DNA from: CBDDDW01 sp965226805
Lineage (GTDB): Bacteria; Chloroflexota; Dehalococcoidia; Lucifugimonadales; JAGWBF01
NCBI GenBank assembly: GCA_965226805.1
Contig: CBDDDW010000030.1
Coordinates: forward strand, 310,001-374,000
Reading direction: 5' to 3'
DNA length: 64,000 bases
This document shows positions 15,916 through 25,110 of this stretch, piece after piece. Every line of letters starts with the position of its first letter. Positions within the stretch are counted from its first letter, which is position 1. A program made the translations under genes and the position numbers. The notes beneath the pieces were generated by a model. That model worked only from the letters and a program-made list of their open reading frames with translations. It was not told the DNA's origin and ran no database searches.

Positions 15916-18359
15916 ATGGCGAGGTATTTTGCGCTGGCACTAGGCTTTGCGCTACTGGCGATGGCCCTCGTTTCAGCTTGTGGCGGAGGTGGAAGGACCT
16001 CGACGCCAGCCGGGCCCTCTGAAACCCCTACTCCTACCGCTAATTCCGGCGCTACCCCGACCAATACGCCGATCGGACCGGCGCAAACCCAAACCCCTAC
16101 TTTTACTCCCATCCCCACGCCGACCCACACTCCAACCACACCGAAGCCTTCGCCGACCGCGACCGCTACACCGACCCCGCCGTCCGCACCTGGTCCAGCG
16201 CCGGCCCATATGGCCCTCGCACGGGCCTTTCATACCGCGACCACGCTTGAGGATGGTAGGGTGCTGGTGTCGGGCGGTAACTGTATCGACGGGGATGACC
16301 GCAACTCCCTGGAGATATACGACCCCCTCACCGGGCGGTGGTCGCTGGCGGGCCCCAGTATTTGCTGGCTGCATACAACGACACTCCTAGGAGACGGCCG
16401 GGTGCTTATTGTAGGAGGTGAGGACGCCGAGCAGTTTCATCGCGATGCGGTGGTTTACGACCCAGCTACCGGTATGGTGTCGTCGGCAGGCAACATGGCC
16501 GAGGCGCGCGGCTACCACACCGCCACGCTCCTTCTAGATGGGAGGGTTCTGGTTGTGGGTGGAGGAGAATCGGGTCCCGTGTTCGCCTCAGCGGAGCTTT
16601 TCGATCCTTCAACCGGCGCCTGGTCGCCGGGCGCTACTATGGCGCAGCAACGGGCGTTGCACACGGCCACGCTGCTTGAGGACGGCAGGGTGCTGGTGGT
16701 AGGTGGATTCGACGAAGGGGGACAGCCTCTGGCTACGGCCGAACTGTACGACCCCACGAGTGGCGCCTGGTCGTCCGCTGGAAGCATGGCAACGGCACGG
16801 TTGTGGCGGCGGTTCTGCTGGTAGATGGTAGGGTGCTCGTTACGGGTGGAATGGGTGAGCTTGCCTTATCCGGACCAGGAATTGCGTCTGCCGAGATATT
16901 CGATCCGGATACCGGTACCTGGTCATCGGGCGGCAGCTCAGCCCGTCCGCGAGCCGGCCACACCGCGACTCTACTCGCCGACGGCATAGTGCTGGCTGCC
17001 GGCGGATTCGATCAAGAGGAAAATCCTCAGGGCTCGATGGAAGTGTACGATCCAACCACGGGCGCCTGGTCTCAGACGGACAGGATGCCACAGCCGCGTG
17101 CGAAGCACACCGCAACCCTGCTGGCGAATGGCCTGGTGCTCTTTACCGGCGGCCTGGACCTGGAGAGTACCTCGCCCGCCGCTGGCACGGGAGAGGCTCT
17201 TCTCGCCACCGCTGAGCTCTATGACCCCTCCACAGGTAGGTGGTCCAGCGGCAGCTGGACAACCGCGGGCAGCATGGAGCAACCCCGCCGGAACCACACC
17301 GCCGCGCGCCTCAGTGATGGCACGGTGCTCGTGGCGGGTGGAACGTACAATGTGGGGTTCGAGGCGACGGATAGCGGATCCACGAGCGGCCGTACCGAAT
17401 GGAGCGCCTCGGCGGAGCTGTACGACCCCTCTAGCCTCACTTGGTCTACAGCGGGGAGCATGGCCCGGTCCCGCGAAAAGCATACATCCACGGTGCTGGC
17501 CGACGGCAGGGTGCTGATTGCCGGCGGTTCTGAAGGTCCAGAGAATTTATCTATAGCCTCTGCGGAAGTATACGACCCGTCCGTCGGAACCTGGTCGACC
17601 GCCGGAAGCATGGCAACGGCACGGGTGGAGCACACCTCGACCCTGCTCTCCGACGGGAGGGTGCTTGTCGTTGGGGGCTCCAACGGAAGGGGGAGCTCCA
17701 TCGCCTCGGTGGAGCTGTACGACCCTTCGACAAGAACATGGGCCTCGGCCGGTGACATGGCCCTGGGTCGTCGTGGGCATACGGCGACGCTCCTTCCTGA
17801 TGGTAGGGTGCTGGTTGCAGGCGGGTCTGCTGAAGGGCCGGAACCATTTCTTTCCCAGGTGGAGGTCTACGATCCCAGCGCCGACATCTGGTCATCGGTA
17901 ACCAGTATGACCTGGGCCCGTAGCGGGCATACGGCTACGCTGCTCTCCGACGGGAGGGTGCTGGTTGCCGACGGGGCAGGCTCGGCGACGGTTTTCAACG
18001 AGTCAATCGGCGATTTTGCCTCACCGAGCCCGGAGGTGTACGATCCATCCACCGACAGCTGGTCCCTTTTGGGCATGATGGCGGATGTTCGGCGTGGGCA
18101 CACCGCGACGGCGCTGGCCGACGGCAGGGTGCTGGTCACTGGGGGCGGCGAAAACAGCTACCACCTTGAGACCGCGGAGGTGTACGACCCCAGCACGGGT
18201 ACTTGGTCCTCGGCGGGAGGTATGCCCGCGTCTCACGGGCATACCTCGACCTTGCTTGAAGACGGCACGGTACTGGTTGTGGGCGGCGAGGACCAAGCTA
18301 TCGCGCGCAGGCACGGCACCAGTATAGCCGTGGATTCAGCCCAGATTTATGGCCCGTGA
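15916..18359 (+). pseudogene. Kelch-repeat lipoprotein, one frameshift
   Basis: The N-terminus is a lipoprotein signal (hydrophobic run, then ALVSACGGGG lipobox) followed by a Thr/Pro-rich linker of about 70 residues. More than ten kelch blades of about 50 residues follow, each with the pattern HTATLL.DGRVLV.GG...A.LYDP.TG.WS, predicting a surface beta-propeller. At about 16798-16805 the frame shifts by one base (ATARLWRRFC* against the expected VAAVLLVDGRVLV), giving 15907/15916-16824 and 16803-18359. The two parts join in the middle of one blade. A sequencing error would restore one gene of about 815 residues. Confidence 0.85.
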
Positions 18360-18393
18360 GAGTGAAGCTGCCTATCTACGTACCGGATGTAGA

Positions 18394-19290
18394 CTAAACG
18401 CCGAGGCTCTCCGCAGCCGCCGCGTGCTGCTCGTCGGCGTGGTAGGAGCTGCGCATCAGGGGCCCCGAGGCCACATGCTTGAACCCCAGGGACTCGCCGA
18501 TTACCCGAAGCTCTTCGAACTCCGCGGGGGTGTAGAATCTGGAGATTGGGAGGTGCTTCTCTGAGGGGCGGAGGTACTGGCCTATGGTCAGGAGGTCGCA
18601 GTCAACACCGCGCAGGTCCCGCATGGTGTCTACGATCTCGTCCCACTCCTCACCCATCCCCACGATTATCCCCGACTTCGTCGGCAACATCGGGTCCAGC
18701 TCCTTCACCCGGGCCAGCAGCGCCAGGGAGCGCTCGTAATTGCCACGGGGCCTGACCTTTGGAAACACCCTTCGGCTGGACTCGATGTTGTGGTTCAGGA
18801 CGTCCGGGCGGGCCTGGACTACCCTCTTGAGGCCCGGTGACGAGCCGTCAAAGTCGGGAATCAGCACCTCAACCTTGCAACCGGGCACCGCTTCGTTGAT
18901 CTTTCGGATGCACATGGCGAAGATAAAGGCCCCTCCGTCCGCCAGGTCATCTCTGTTTACCGAGGTGATCACGCAGTACTTGAGGCCCATGCGCTTTACC
19001 GTGTCCGCCAGCCGCTCGGGTTCCATGATGTCCAGGCCGGTGGGCCTGCCGGTGGTGACCGCGCAGTAGTGGCAGCGGCGCGTGCATATGTCGCCCAGGA
19101 CCATGAATGTGGCGGTCAGGCGCTCCCAACACTCGCCGATATTGGGGCAATGGGCCTCTTCGCACACGGTGTGGAGCTGAGAGCCCCTGAGCAGGTTATG
19201 AAGCTCGATGTAGTTGGGCCCTCCGGGTATCCGGACCTTCATCCAGGCAGGCAGTCTGCGTTTTGGTTTTGTAGCTACCGTCCGCTCCAA
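18394..19290 (-). CDS. lipA: Lipoyl synthase
   Basis: A 298-residue radical-SAM enzyme that inserts two sulfurs into octanoyl groups on lipoate-dependent proteins. The auxiliary iron-sulfur cluster motif is CEEAHCPNIGEC and the radical-SAM motif CTRRCHYC; the C-terminal RSSYHADEQ carries the conserved Arg-Ser-Ser-Tyr. The start is a TTG preceded by AGGGAGAGA. No lipB is adjacent. The 3' end converges on the kelch gene. Confidence 0.97.
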   Translation of the reverse strand: MERTVATKPKRRLPAWMKVRIPGGPNYIELHNLLRGSQLHTVCEEAHCPNIGECWERLTATFMVLGDICTRRCHYCAVTTGRPTGLDIMEPERLADTVKRMGLKYCVITSVNRDDLADGGAFIFAMCIRKINEAVPGCKVEVLIPDFDGSSPGLKRVVQARPDVLNHNIESSRRVFPKVRPRGNYERSLALLARVKELDPMLPTKSGIIVGMGEEWDEIVDTMRDLRGVDCDLLTIGQYLRPSEKHLPISRFYTPAEFEELRVIGESLGFKHVASGPLMRSSYHADEQHAAAAESLGV

Positions 19291-19360
19291 ATCTCTCCCT
19301 TGTTCGGCCAGCGTTGGAACCCACGCACCCTAGTACTTAGTCAACAAGATTTCGATAGCA

Positions 19361-19448
19361 TGTCATTCTGAGGGAGCGCAGCGACCGAAGAATCTGGGGA
19401 GGGGTTACCCACGGCCACCCCAGATTCTTCGCTTCGTTCAGAATGACA
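19361..19448. repeat. Imperfect inverted repeat (REP/MITE-like)
   Basis: Arms of about 32-38 bases start TGTCATTCTGAGGGAGCGCA and end GTTCAGAATGACA, separated by a GGGGTTACCCACGGCC centre. The transcript would fold into a long hairpin, as small non-autonomous repeats do. It lies just upstream of lipA. Confidence 0.8.
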
Positions 19449-19476
19449 TTTATATCAGATTTAATTTGACTGGGTA

Positions 19477-19675
19477 CTAGCAGGGTGCTGAAAAACTCTT
19501 TCGGCCATCCCCCTGGCCCCTTCCCTTCGATAGACTCAGGACATGCCTAGCCAGGAAGGGCGAGAAACTTATATCTGAGGGACACCCCTTGGGCTGGCTC
19601 AGGGCAGGCTCTCAGACTCTCGGCAAAGGGGCTTCGCCCCTCTGCACAACCCTTTCTTCCGAAGCCTGCTAAGAG
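19477..19675 (+). repeat. Dispersed repeat family R, copy 1
   Basis: About 200 bases beginning CTAGCAGGGTGCTGAAAAAC and including TATATCTGAGGGACACCCCTT and GGCAAAGGGGCTTCGCCCCT. An inverted near-full copy is at 34236-34430, a partial copy at 61385-61502 and a short piece at 22817-22858. The palindromic GGGGCTTCGCCCC can form a hairpin. Confidence 0.85.
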
Positions 19676-19744
19676 CTTACCATAGAGGTGCCGCGTCCGG
19701 ACAGGTCGCCGCTTGATTCATTGCCCTCCTCAAAGTGTCCGGGA

Positions 19745-20377
19745 TTAAAACGATATATGGCGGGACGGTACGCGGCACTTCTCTGCCAGGATGATCGATT
19801 CGATGCGGGCGGCGGCGTCGTCCAGACACCCTTCCCGGTTGACCACCCGGTAGTCGTAGGCGGACTCCCGATCCATCTCCTTCCGGGCGGTGCCGATACG
19901 GATATCTAGGGCCTCCGGGGACTCGGTGGCCCGCGAGGTCAGTCTGCTCCGCAGCTCCTCCATGGAAGGAGGGACTAGGAAGATGAACACAGCCTGCGGT
20001 ATCAGGCCCTTTATGGTGGAGGCTCCCTGCACGTCAACCTGGAGTATAACGTCTTGACCATTTGCGAGGGCATCGCGTATCTGCTGCTTGGGTACGCCGT
20101 ATAAATTCTCGTAGACCTGCGCGTGCTCCAGAAACTCACCCTCTCCGACCATCCGGTGAAACTCATCTCGGCCCAGGAATATGTAGTCCACCCCATTGGT
20201 CTCGTTGGGTCGTTTGGGCCTGGTTGTGGCGGTGACAGCGAAGTGCCATGGCCGGCCCGCATTACGAGTACGCAGGGTGCTGAGGACCGCGTTCTTTCCT
20301 ACCCCTGAGGGGCCGGACAGTACTACCAGGAGGGGCGCATCCTCCGTGGGGACGTGTTTGGGTGGCTCATCACTCAA
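19745..20377 (-). CDS. gmk: Guanylate kinase
   Basis: About 210 residues; phosphorylates GMP to GDP. The P-loop is SGPSGVGKNA. The GMP-binding region contains TTRPKRPNETNGVDYIF and GEFLEHAQVYENLYGVP, and the lid region QVDVQGASTIK follows. The proposed start is TTG at 20377, overlapping the aroA stop as TTGA with AAGGACAGG upstream; an in-frame GTG at 20410 inside aroA is the alternative. The overlap implies translational coupling to aroA. The C-terminus ends just before a repeat-rich intergenic region. Confidence 0.95.
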   Translation of the reverse strand: MSDEPPKHVPTEDAPLLVVLSGPSGVGKNAVLSTLRTRNAGRPWHFAVTATTRPKRPNETNGVDYIFLGRDEFHRMVGEGEFLEHAQVYENLYGVPKQQIRDALANGQDVILQVDVQGASTIKGLIPQAVFIFLVPPSMEELRSRLTSRATESPEALDIRIGTARKEMDRESAYDYRVVNREGCLDDAAARIESIILAEKCRVPSRHISF

Positions 20378-21684
20378 CGTTCCTGTCCTTCTAGCGTGAC
20401 TGAGTCGCACAATCGGTCCATATGCTGCCAGAACTGGGGATAGGATACCGAGGCTGCCTCGGCGCCGTCCACGGCCGTCTCACCAGCTGCCAGGAGGCCG
20501 GCCACCCCCAACGCCATCGCGAGGCGGTGGTCTCCGTGACTTTGACAGTTTCCGCCGTCTAGCTTACCGGTCCCGTGGATTACCATGCCGTCAGGTAGCT
20601 CTTCAATGTGAGCTCCGAGCCGTGACAGCTCCATGGTTGTTGTCTGGATCCTGTCCGACTCCTTGACCCGGAGCTCCCGGGCATTCCTGATGGTGGTGGT
20701 GCCTGTGGCGAAGCAGGCTGCTACCGCGAGGACCGGCACCTCGTCTACGATCCTCGGGATCAGGTCGCCGCCAATCTCTGTACCCGTGAGCTCCGTAGAC
20801 TCGACCAGAAGGTCGGCCACAGGCTCGCCTCCCTCTATCCTGGGGTTGTGCTGAGTGATCCGGGCTCCCATGGCCTCCAGGGTCTCCAGTATCCCAGTGC
20901 GCGTGGGATTTGTTCCAACTCCCCTTATCGTTATTTTAGCATTGGGGTGGCAAAGCCCTGCCACCATCCAGAAAGCGGCGGCGCTCACGTCTCCGGGTAC
21001 CTCGACATCCACGGCGGACAGGCTTCCCGGCCTCAGCGAGAGGGTAAGCCCGTGCTCTTCCACTTCTCCGCCCATGGCCCTCACCATGCGTTCCGTGTGG
21101 TCGCGGGATTGGGCTGGCTGGTGAACTACCGTCTCCCCTTCAGCGAATAGAGCGGCCAGCATGATGGCTGACTTGATCTGGGCGCTGGCGACCGGCAATG
21201 TATACTCGATTCCCTTCAGGGGCCCTCCCCGGATAACGAGGGGCGCTAGGGTGTCGTTTCCGCGGCCGTGGACATGGGCTCCCATGAGTTTCAAGGGCCG
21301 TATGACTCTCTCCATGGGACGCGAATGGAGGGAGTGGTCGCCGGATAGCACCGACAGAAAGGGCTGGCTGGCCAGCAGACCCAAGAGCAGCCGCATACTT
21401 GTGCCGCTGTTGCCGGCATCCAGGACCCCCTCGGGCTCTTTCAGGCCGCCGGCAGGTGGACGGATGGAAACGTTGGCTTCCTCGGACTCGTAGTCGAAGC
21501 CGACTCCCACAGCTTTCAAACAGCCCATTGTGGAAAGAACGTCTTCGCCCCTGGATAGTCCTTTGACTCTGGAGGTCCCCTTGGCGATGGAACCGAGGAT
21601 TAGAGCGCGGTGGGATACGGATTTATCTCCCGGTGGGAAGACGTCTCCGGTCAATGCCGAGGGCTTTCGGATAACCCTCTTCAC
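20374..21684 (-). CDS. aroA: 3-phosphoshikimate 1-carboxyvinyltransferase (EPSP synthase)
   Basis: A 436-residue shikimate-pathway enzyme joining shikimate-3-phosphate and phosphoenolpyruvate. Visible are the substrate-binding PPGDKSVSHRALILG near residue 17, LDAGNSGTSMRLL near residue 90, the VASAQIKSAIMLAAL segment, and RVKESDRI plus HGDHRLAMALG in the C-terminal domain. The start is GTG. It lies between tyrA (18-base gap) and gmk (4-base overlap), forming an aromatic-amino-acid operon that drags gmk along. Confidence 0.97.
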   Translation of the reverse strand: MKRVIRKPSALTGDVFPPGDKSVSHRALILGSIAKGTSRVKGLSRGEDVLSTMGCLKAVGVGFDYESEEANVSIRPPAGGLKEPEGVLDAGNSGTSMRLLLGLLASQPFLSVLSGDHSLHSRPMERVIRPLKLMGAHVHGRGNDTLAPLVIRGGPLKGIEYTLPVASAQIKSAIMLAALFAEGETVVHQPAQSRDHTERMVRAMGGEVEEHGLTLSLRPGSLSAVDVEVPGDVSAAAFWMVAGLCHPNAKITIRGVGTNPTRTGILETLEAMGARITQHNPRIEGGEPVADLLVESTELTGTEIGGDLIPRIVDEVPVLAVAACFATGTTTIRNARELRVKESDRIQTTTMELSRLGAHIEELPDGMVIHGTGKLDGGNCQSHGDHRLAMALGVAGLLAAGETAVDGAEAASVSYPQFWQHMDRLCDSVTLEGQER

Positions 21685-21702
21685 GGTCGGATATGACCCC
21701 GG

Positions 21703-22731
21703 CTATTGCTTCTTGCCTCTGTCTTGCTTGTCACCTCTCCCCTCTCCCCATCCGAACAGCCGGCGGCGGGCCCCGGAATCGCCAACGAAAAATCCCGCCA
21801 TGCTTTCCGAGGCTGACGGCATCCTCTCCTTATTGATGGCTGCTTGAGATTCGGGAGTGACAAGGCCTGCCATCCATCTGGCGCGAGCGGTGAAGGCTTC
21901 GTTGAGTACCTTTCCCAGCGTTTCACCCTTTTGGTCGGCATCAGTGTTGAGGATTTGCCGGATATCGTAGAGCTCGTTGATGAGGGCGTCCAGCCAGCTA
22001 ACTATATTTTTCGTGTTACCGACGGCGAGGTCTTTGTATGTAGTCGGGTCTCCAGACACCATGCTGGTGGCGTTCCTATAGGGTGTGGACGCGATCTTCG
22101 CGATGTCGTCCCACGATGGGCTTTTTGAGGTGCAGCCCACCAGGGCGACAGACATTAGGAACGGCAGATGGCCCACCGCTGACATGAAGCTATCGTGCTC
22201 ACCCACGTCAATGAAGTATGGCTTGGCCCCCATGGAGTTGATCAGATCAGTGAGCAACCTGACTGCGTCCTGTCGCGCTCCGCTTGCGGGCACAACGCAA
22301 TATGGTCGACCTTGGAACAGCTTCGCATCGGCCGCCTCGGGGCCAGAACCCTCCTTCGCCACCATGGGCTGACCCCCTACGAAGTTGACGCTGTGAGGGA
22401 GATATTTGTCCGCCCATTCCAGGACGACTCCCTTTGTACCGCCGGTGTCCGTAACCAGGCACCCCTCGGGCAGCCGAGGGCCTATCGCCTCCATAAGCTC
22501 TTTCATCTCCATTACCGGCGTGGCGAGGATTACAATCTGCGCGTCGTTAACGGCGTTACCCAGGCTGCCGCTGGCCTCGTCTAATGCGCCCATCTTCTGG
22601 GCCGTCGCCGCTCGTCCTCGATCTCTATCCGTTCCGACAACACGGATTCCTTTGAATCCGGCGCTCTTTATGGCCAACCCCATAGATGTGCCGATGAGTC
22701 CCGTGCCGATGATCGTTATTTTGTTCACCAT
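21703..22731 (-). CDS. tyrA: Prephenate dehydrogenase
   Basis: A 342-residue NAD(P)-dependent enzyme making 4-hydroxyphenylpyruvate for tyrosine, or arogenate dehydrogenase by specificity. It has an N-terminal Rossmann fold (IIGTGLIGTSMG), then ILATPVMEMKELM, TDTGGTKG and the substrate segment FVGGQPMVAKEGSG, followed by the helical dimerisation domain. The ATG has GGGAGGT upstream. The charged C-terminal tail (GEGRGDKQDRGKKQ) is unusual. It is the first gene of the tyrA-aroA-gmk operon. Confidence 0.93.
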   Translation of the reverse strand: MVNKITIIGTGLIGTSMGLAIKSAGFKGIRVVGTDRDRGRAATAQKMGALDEASGSLGNAVNDAQIVILATPVMEMKELMEAIGPRLPEGCLVTDTGGTKGVVLEWADKYLPHSVNFVGGQPMVAKEGSGPEAADAKLFQGRPYCVVPASGARQDAVRLLTDLINSMGAKPYFIDVGEHDSFMSAVGHLPFLMSVALVGCTSKSPSWDDIAKIASTPYRNATSMVSGDPTTYKDLAVGNTKNIVSWLDALINELYDIRQILNTDADQKGETLGKVLNEAFTARARWMAGLVTPESQAAINKERMPSASESMAGFFVGDSGARRRLFGWGEGRGDKQDRGKKQ

Positions 22732-22816
22732 GTACCTCCCCGCGAGGACCGAGGCTTTCCTGCCGCGCCCACCTCAGGCTCAAAACTCAGAAACGTTCCG
22801 TTATATAGTTTTAGCG

Positions 22817-22858
22817 GGCTGCCGACACACTCTTTCGACCATCCCCCTGGCCACCGCT
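22817..22858 (+). repeat. Dispersed repeat family R, short piece
   Basis: The segment CTGCCGACACACTCTTTCGACCATCCCCCTGGCC matches the start of repeat R (compare 19490 onward: AACTCTTTCGGCCATCCCCC). It lies between tyrA and the stop of the next minus-strand gene. Confidence 0.6.
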
Positions 22859-23644
22859 CTACTCGGGTAGGTCTTCCTCCTCGACATCGCCGTCGCCGTC
22901 GCCATAGGGGCCGGCGATGCTGGGGAGGACGGCGGCGTGGCCTTTGGACTGGTTTCGCGGCTGTGCGGGAAGCGAGTCAAGTCTCTCTTTTAGTGCCTGG
23001 AGAGCGTCGGCTGAATGGCTGGTGGCGTCTATTACCAGACCGATGACCCCTATGTCCCTGAGGCCCTCCAGCTCGCGAGTCGAAAGAATTTCCGACACCT
23101 CAAGTAGCAGGTGCTTGCTGAAGGAGGCGCGCACTGTACCGATCGTCAGGAGGTGCTCGAGGGTCAAGGGCTCCCCTGAGGAATCGAAGGGCAAGAGCAC
23201 CGCGTCGACGGGAAGGTCTTCTATGGCGCGGAGGCGGATCTCCTCCATGTCGGTCTGTATGGACAATATGTATCCGGTATCCTCATCCTGGAGGGCGTCT
23301 AATAGGGCCTCTTCGGGAGCAAAGGCAAGGAAATCACAGCCCTTCTCCTTGCATCTCGTCGCTTCGTCTCCTTTTAGTTCGTGAACCCTGATGCCCCAAG
23401 GCAGTTTTTGAAGCGCCTTGGTCAGCTTTTTGGTCATCTTGTCTAATCCCAGACCGTCAATCAGGGCGCCGTCGGCTCCCATCTTCGCCAGGATGGATGC
23501 CCCCTGGGCCGATTTCGCCGGGTCGGACAGTTTACCGATCAACGCCATAGGCGGCACTTTGTCAGCGCGTGATGAGGCCCCGAACCCCATGGATTTGATA
23601 GGGCCGCGACTGATCTTGTCTAATCGATCTAGTAGAACGCTCAT
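22859..23644 (-). CDS. Conserved hypothetical protein, barrel-like
   Basis: A 261-residue soluble protein starting at an ATG behind AGGAAGGAG. No family is recognised with confidence. Repeating hydrophobic strands (MALIGKLSD, GADGALIDGLG, CDFLAFAPEE, VDAVLLPFDSS, HLLLEVSEIL, IGVIGLVIDA) alternate with helices, which suggests a TIM-barrel-like fold of the aldolase or nucleotide-binding sort. The last 30 residues are acidic (YGDGDGDVEEEDLPE) and probably disordered. It stands alone, 127 bases upstream of tyrA on the same strand. Confidence 0.6.
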   Translation of the reverse strand: MSVLLDRLDKISRGPIKSMGFGASSRADKVPPMALIGKLSDPAKSAQGASILAKMGADGALIDGLGLDKMTKKLTKALQKLPWGIRVHELKGDEATRCKEKGCDFLAFAPEEALLDALQDEDTGYILSIQTDMEEIRLRAIEDLPVDAVLLPFDSSGEPLTLEHLLTIGTVRASFSKHLLLEVSEILSTRELEGLRDIGVIGLVIDATSHSADALQALKERLDSLPAQPRNQSKGHAAVLPSIAGPYGDGDGDVEEEDLPE

Positions 23645-23999
23645 GCGCTCCTTCCTGAGTTGGGCCGGTAAAGTCGCTCGAGTCCCGGTGTGTGTTTGTG
23701 TTGCGGGCTCGCTCGCCTAGTGGCACGAAGACCTGTGTTTTTTCCGGCTTGGGTTTGTACCAATGATAACATCTGGGGACACCCGGTGCCAGGGAATGGG
23801 AATGAAACTTCGTGGAAAGAGGTCGAGCCGGTGGCGTTAACCTGACCCGGGTAAAGGTACGACGAACTCGCCTCACGGCTGCAGTGGAAGGGAATCGAAG
23901 GATGTCTGGAGGGGTGAACGCCGGGCAATTCGTGACTACGATGCGTCCGTGGAACGGGTAGCTCCAAGGAGCCTCCGGAAACGGAACGCTCCGGATCTT
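23645..23999. other. Gene-free intergenic stretch
   Basis: About 355 bases between the barrel-like gene and the Ni/Co transporter, both on the minus strand. Short open frames are present but have no protein-like composition or ribosome-binding site. No convincing terminator or riboswitch was identified. Confidence 0.4.
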
Positions 24000-24740
24000 C
24001 TAGAAGAGCCCGTCCACGAAGCCTATCTCATACATGAGGAAGCCTCCGAAAAGGACGCTGAGGGTCCCGACGGCGAACTGAATCGAGCGGTTGAGGTTGG
24101 GCAGGCGGTTTGCTGAGAAAACGAAAGGAAAGCTGATGAAGATGGTCATTACGCCCATGCTCACCACCGAGCCCAGTCCAAACAGCAAGATGTACACGAT
24201 TCCCGCCAGCGGAGAGTCAATTGAAGCCAACACGAGGAGGGTGAGTGCGGCACTGCCTGCTACGCCGTGGACAGTCCCGATGAGATAGGACTTCTTCCTC
24301 AAGAAGGGTTTTCCGATTCCACTGACCTTGTGGTGCGTTTGATCGTGGTCTGGCTCTCGGGAGTGGGAGTGGAAGTGTTGATGAGCCCTTTCCGGATGGC
24401 CGTGGATATGCTGGTGCACTCTCTTTTTCCGGAAGCCGTACATGACCTGCAGCCCAAGGGCGACCAGCATAACTCCCACGAAAAACTCCAGGAGCAGGGC
24501 CAAGCGGTCGGGTATGGTTAATCGCAGGGCGATGATCACGATGCCTATTACTAAGAGAGTGGTGGTGTGTCCCAGACCCCAGGAGACTCCTACCCAAAAG
24601 GACCTCCAGGGATTCTTATACTGGCTGACAATCGTGGACACGGCAACCACGTGGTCGGGGTCCAGGGAGTGTTTAATCCCGAGAACTATACCCAGCCCCA
24701 GAGCTGCTAGCAAGCCAAGTTCAGCTAGCTTCTCCTCCAT
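24000..24740 (-). CDS. Nickel/cobalt transporter-like membrane protein
   Basis: A 246-residue integral membrane protein with about six transmembrane helices. The first helix carries GIKHSLDPDHVVAVST, which matches the HxxxxDH metal-selectivity motif of NiCoT/UreH-type permeases. A His-rich cytoplasmic or periplasmic loop (residues about 112-137: QHIHGHPERAHQHFHSH) would bind metal. It starts at an ATG behind AAGGAAC and has a good promoter at 24845-24872. No nickel enzyme is nearby, so nickel or cobalt import or export cannot be decided. Confidence 0.85.
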   Translation of the reverse strand: MEEKLAELGLLAALGLGIVLGIKHSLDPDHVVAVSTIVSQYKNPWRSFWVGVSWGLGHTTTLLVIGIVIIALRLTIPDRLALLLEFFVGVMLVALGLQVMYGFRKKRVHQHIHGHPERAHQHFHSHSREPDHDQTHHKVSGIGKPFLRKKSYLIGTVHGVAGSAALTLLVLASIDSPLAGIVYILLFGLGSVVSMGVMTIFISFPFVFSANRLPNLNRSIQFAVGTLSVLFGGFLMYEIGFVDGLF

Positions 24741-25110
24741 GCTAGTTCCTTCTCATCGCCTGTGGTACTTGATCCGCGTGGCGCATTTGTAAATATTCGG
24801 CCCGTACTGCAATCGGAAACTGCTGCAAACAGTGGCGATTAACTATTGTAGCAGCTAGCACTCGTTTGTCAAGACACACGATATCAAATGCAAACCACCA
24901 CGGGAAGAACCGGACGGGCCGTCAAATTTGTTGGGATTCAAGGCGGATATCACTGGGATCACCCTGGGCGGTAAGGCCGACTTGAGAGATTGAGCGCAGG
25001 AGGGAGCGAGGATCAGGGGCAATTATCGCCGCGCGCGGTCCCCATTCGCGGGAACGGATGCCGGGCCCAAGGACTGGCTCGGAGCCTGTCGTATTGCTAC
25101 AACGCGCGCG
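24741..25110. other. Intergenic stretch with the transporter leader
   Basis: The first about 100 bases are the transporter leader, then its promoter. The part 24880-25110 shows no gene and no recognisable repeat. Confidence 0.4.
24845..24872 (-). promoter_or_regulatory. Sigma70-type promoter of the Ni/Co transporter
   Basis: Minus strand TTGACA (24867-24872) and TACAAT (24845-24850) with 16 bases between. The predicted start near 24838 gives a leader of about 98 bases. Confidence 0.6.

Noticed and set aside
15973..16374. Minus-strand frames opposite the kelch lipoprotein
   Set aside because: They mirror the repeated blades and the Thr/Pro linker, giving Arg/Gly-rich or repetitive noise.
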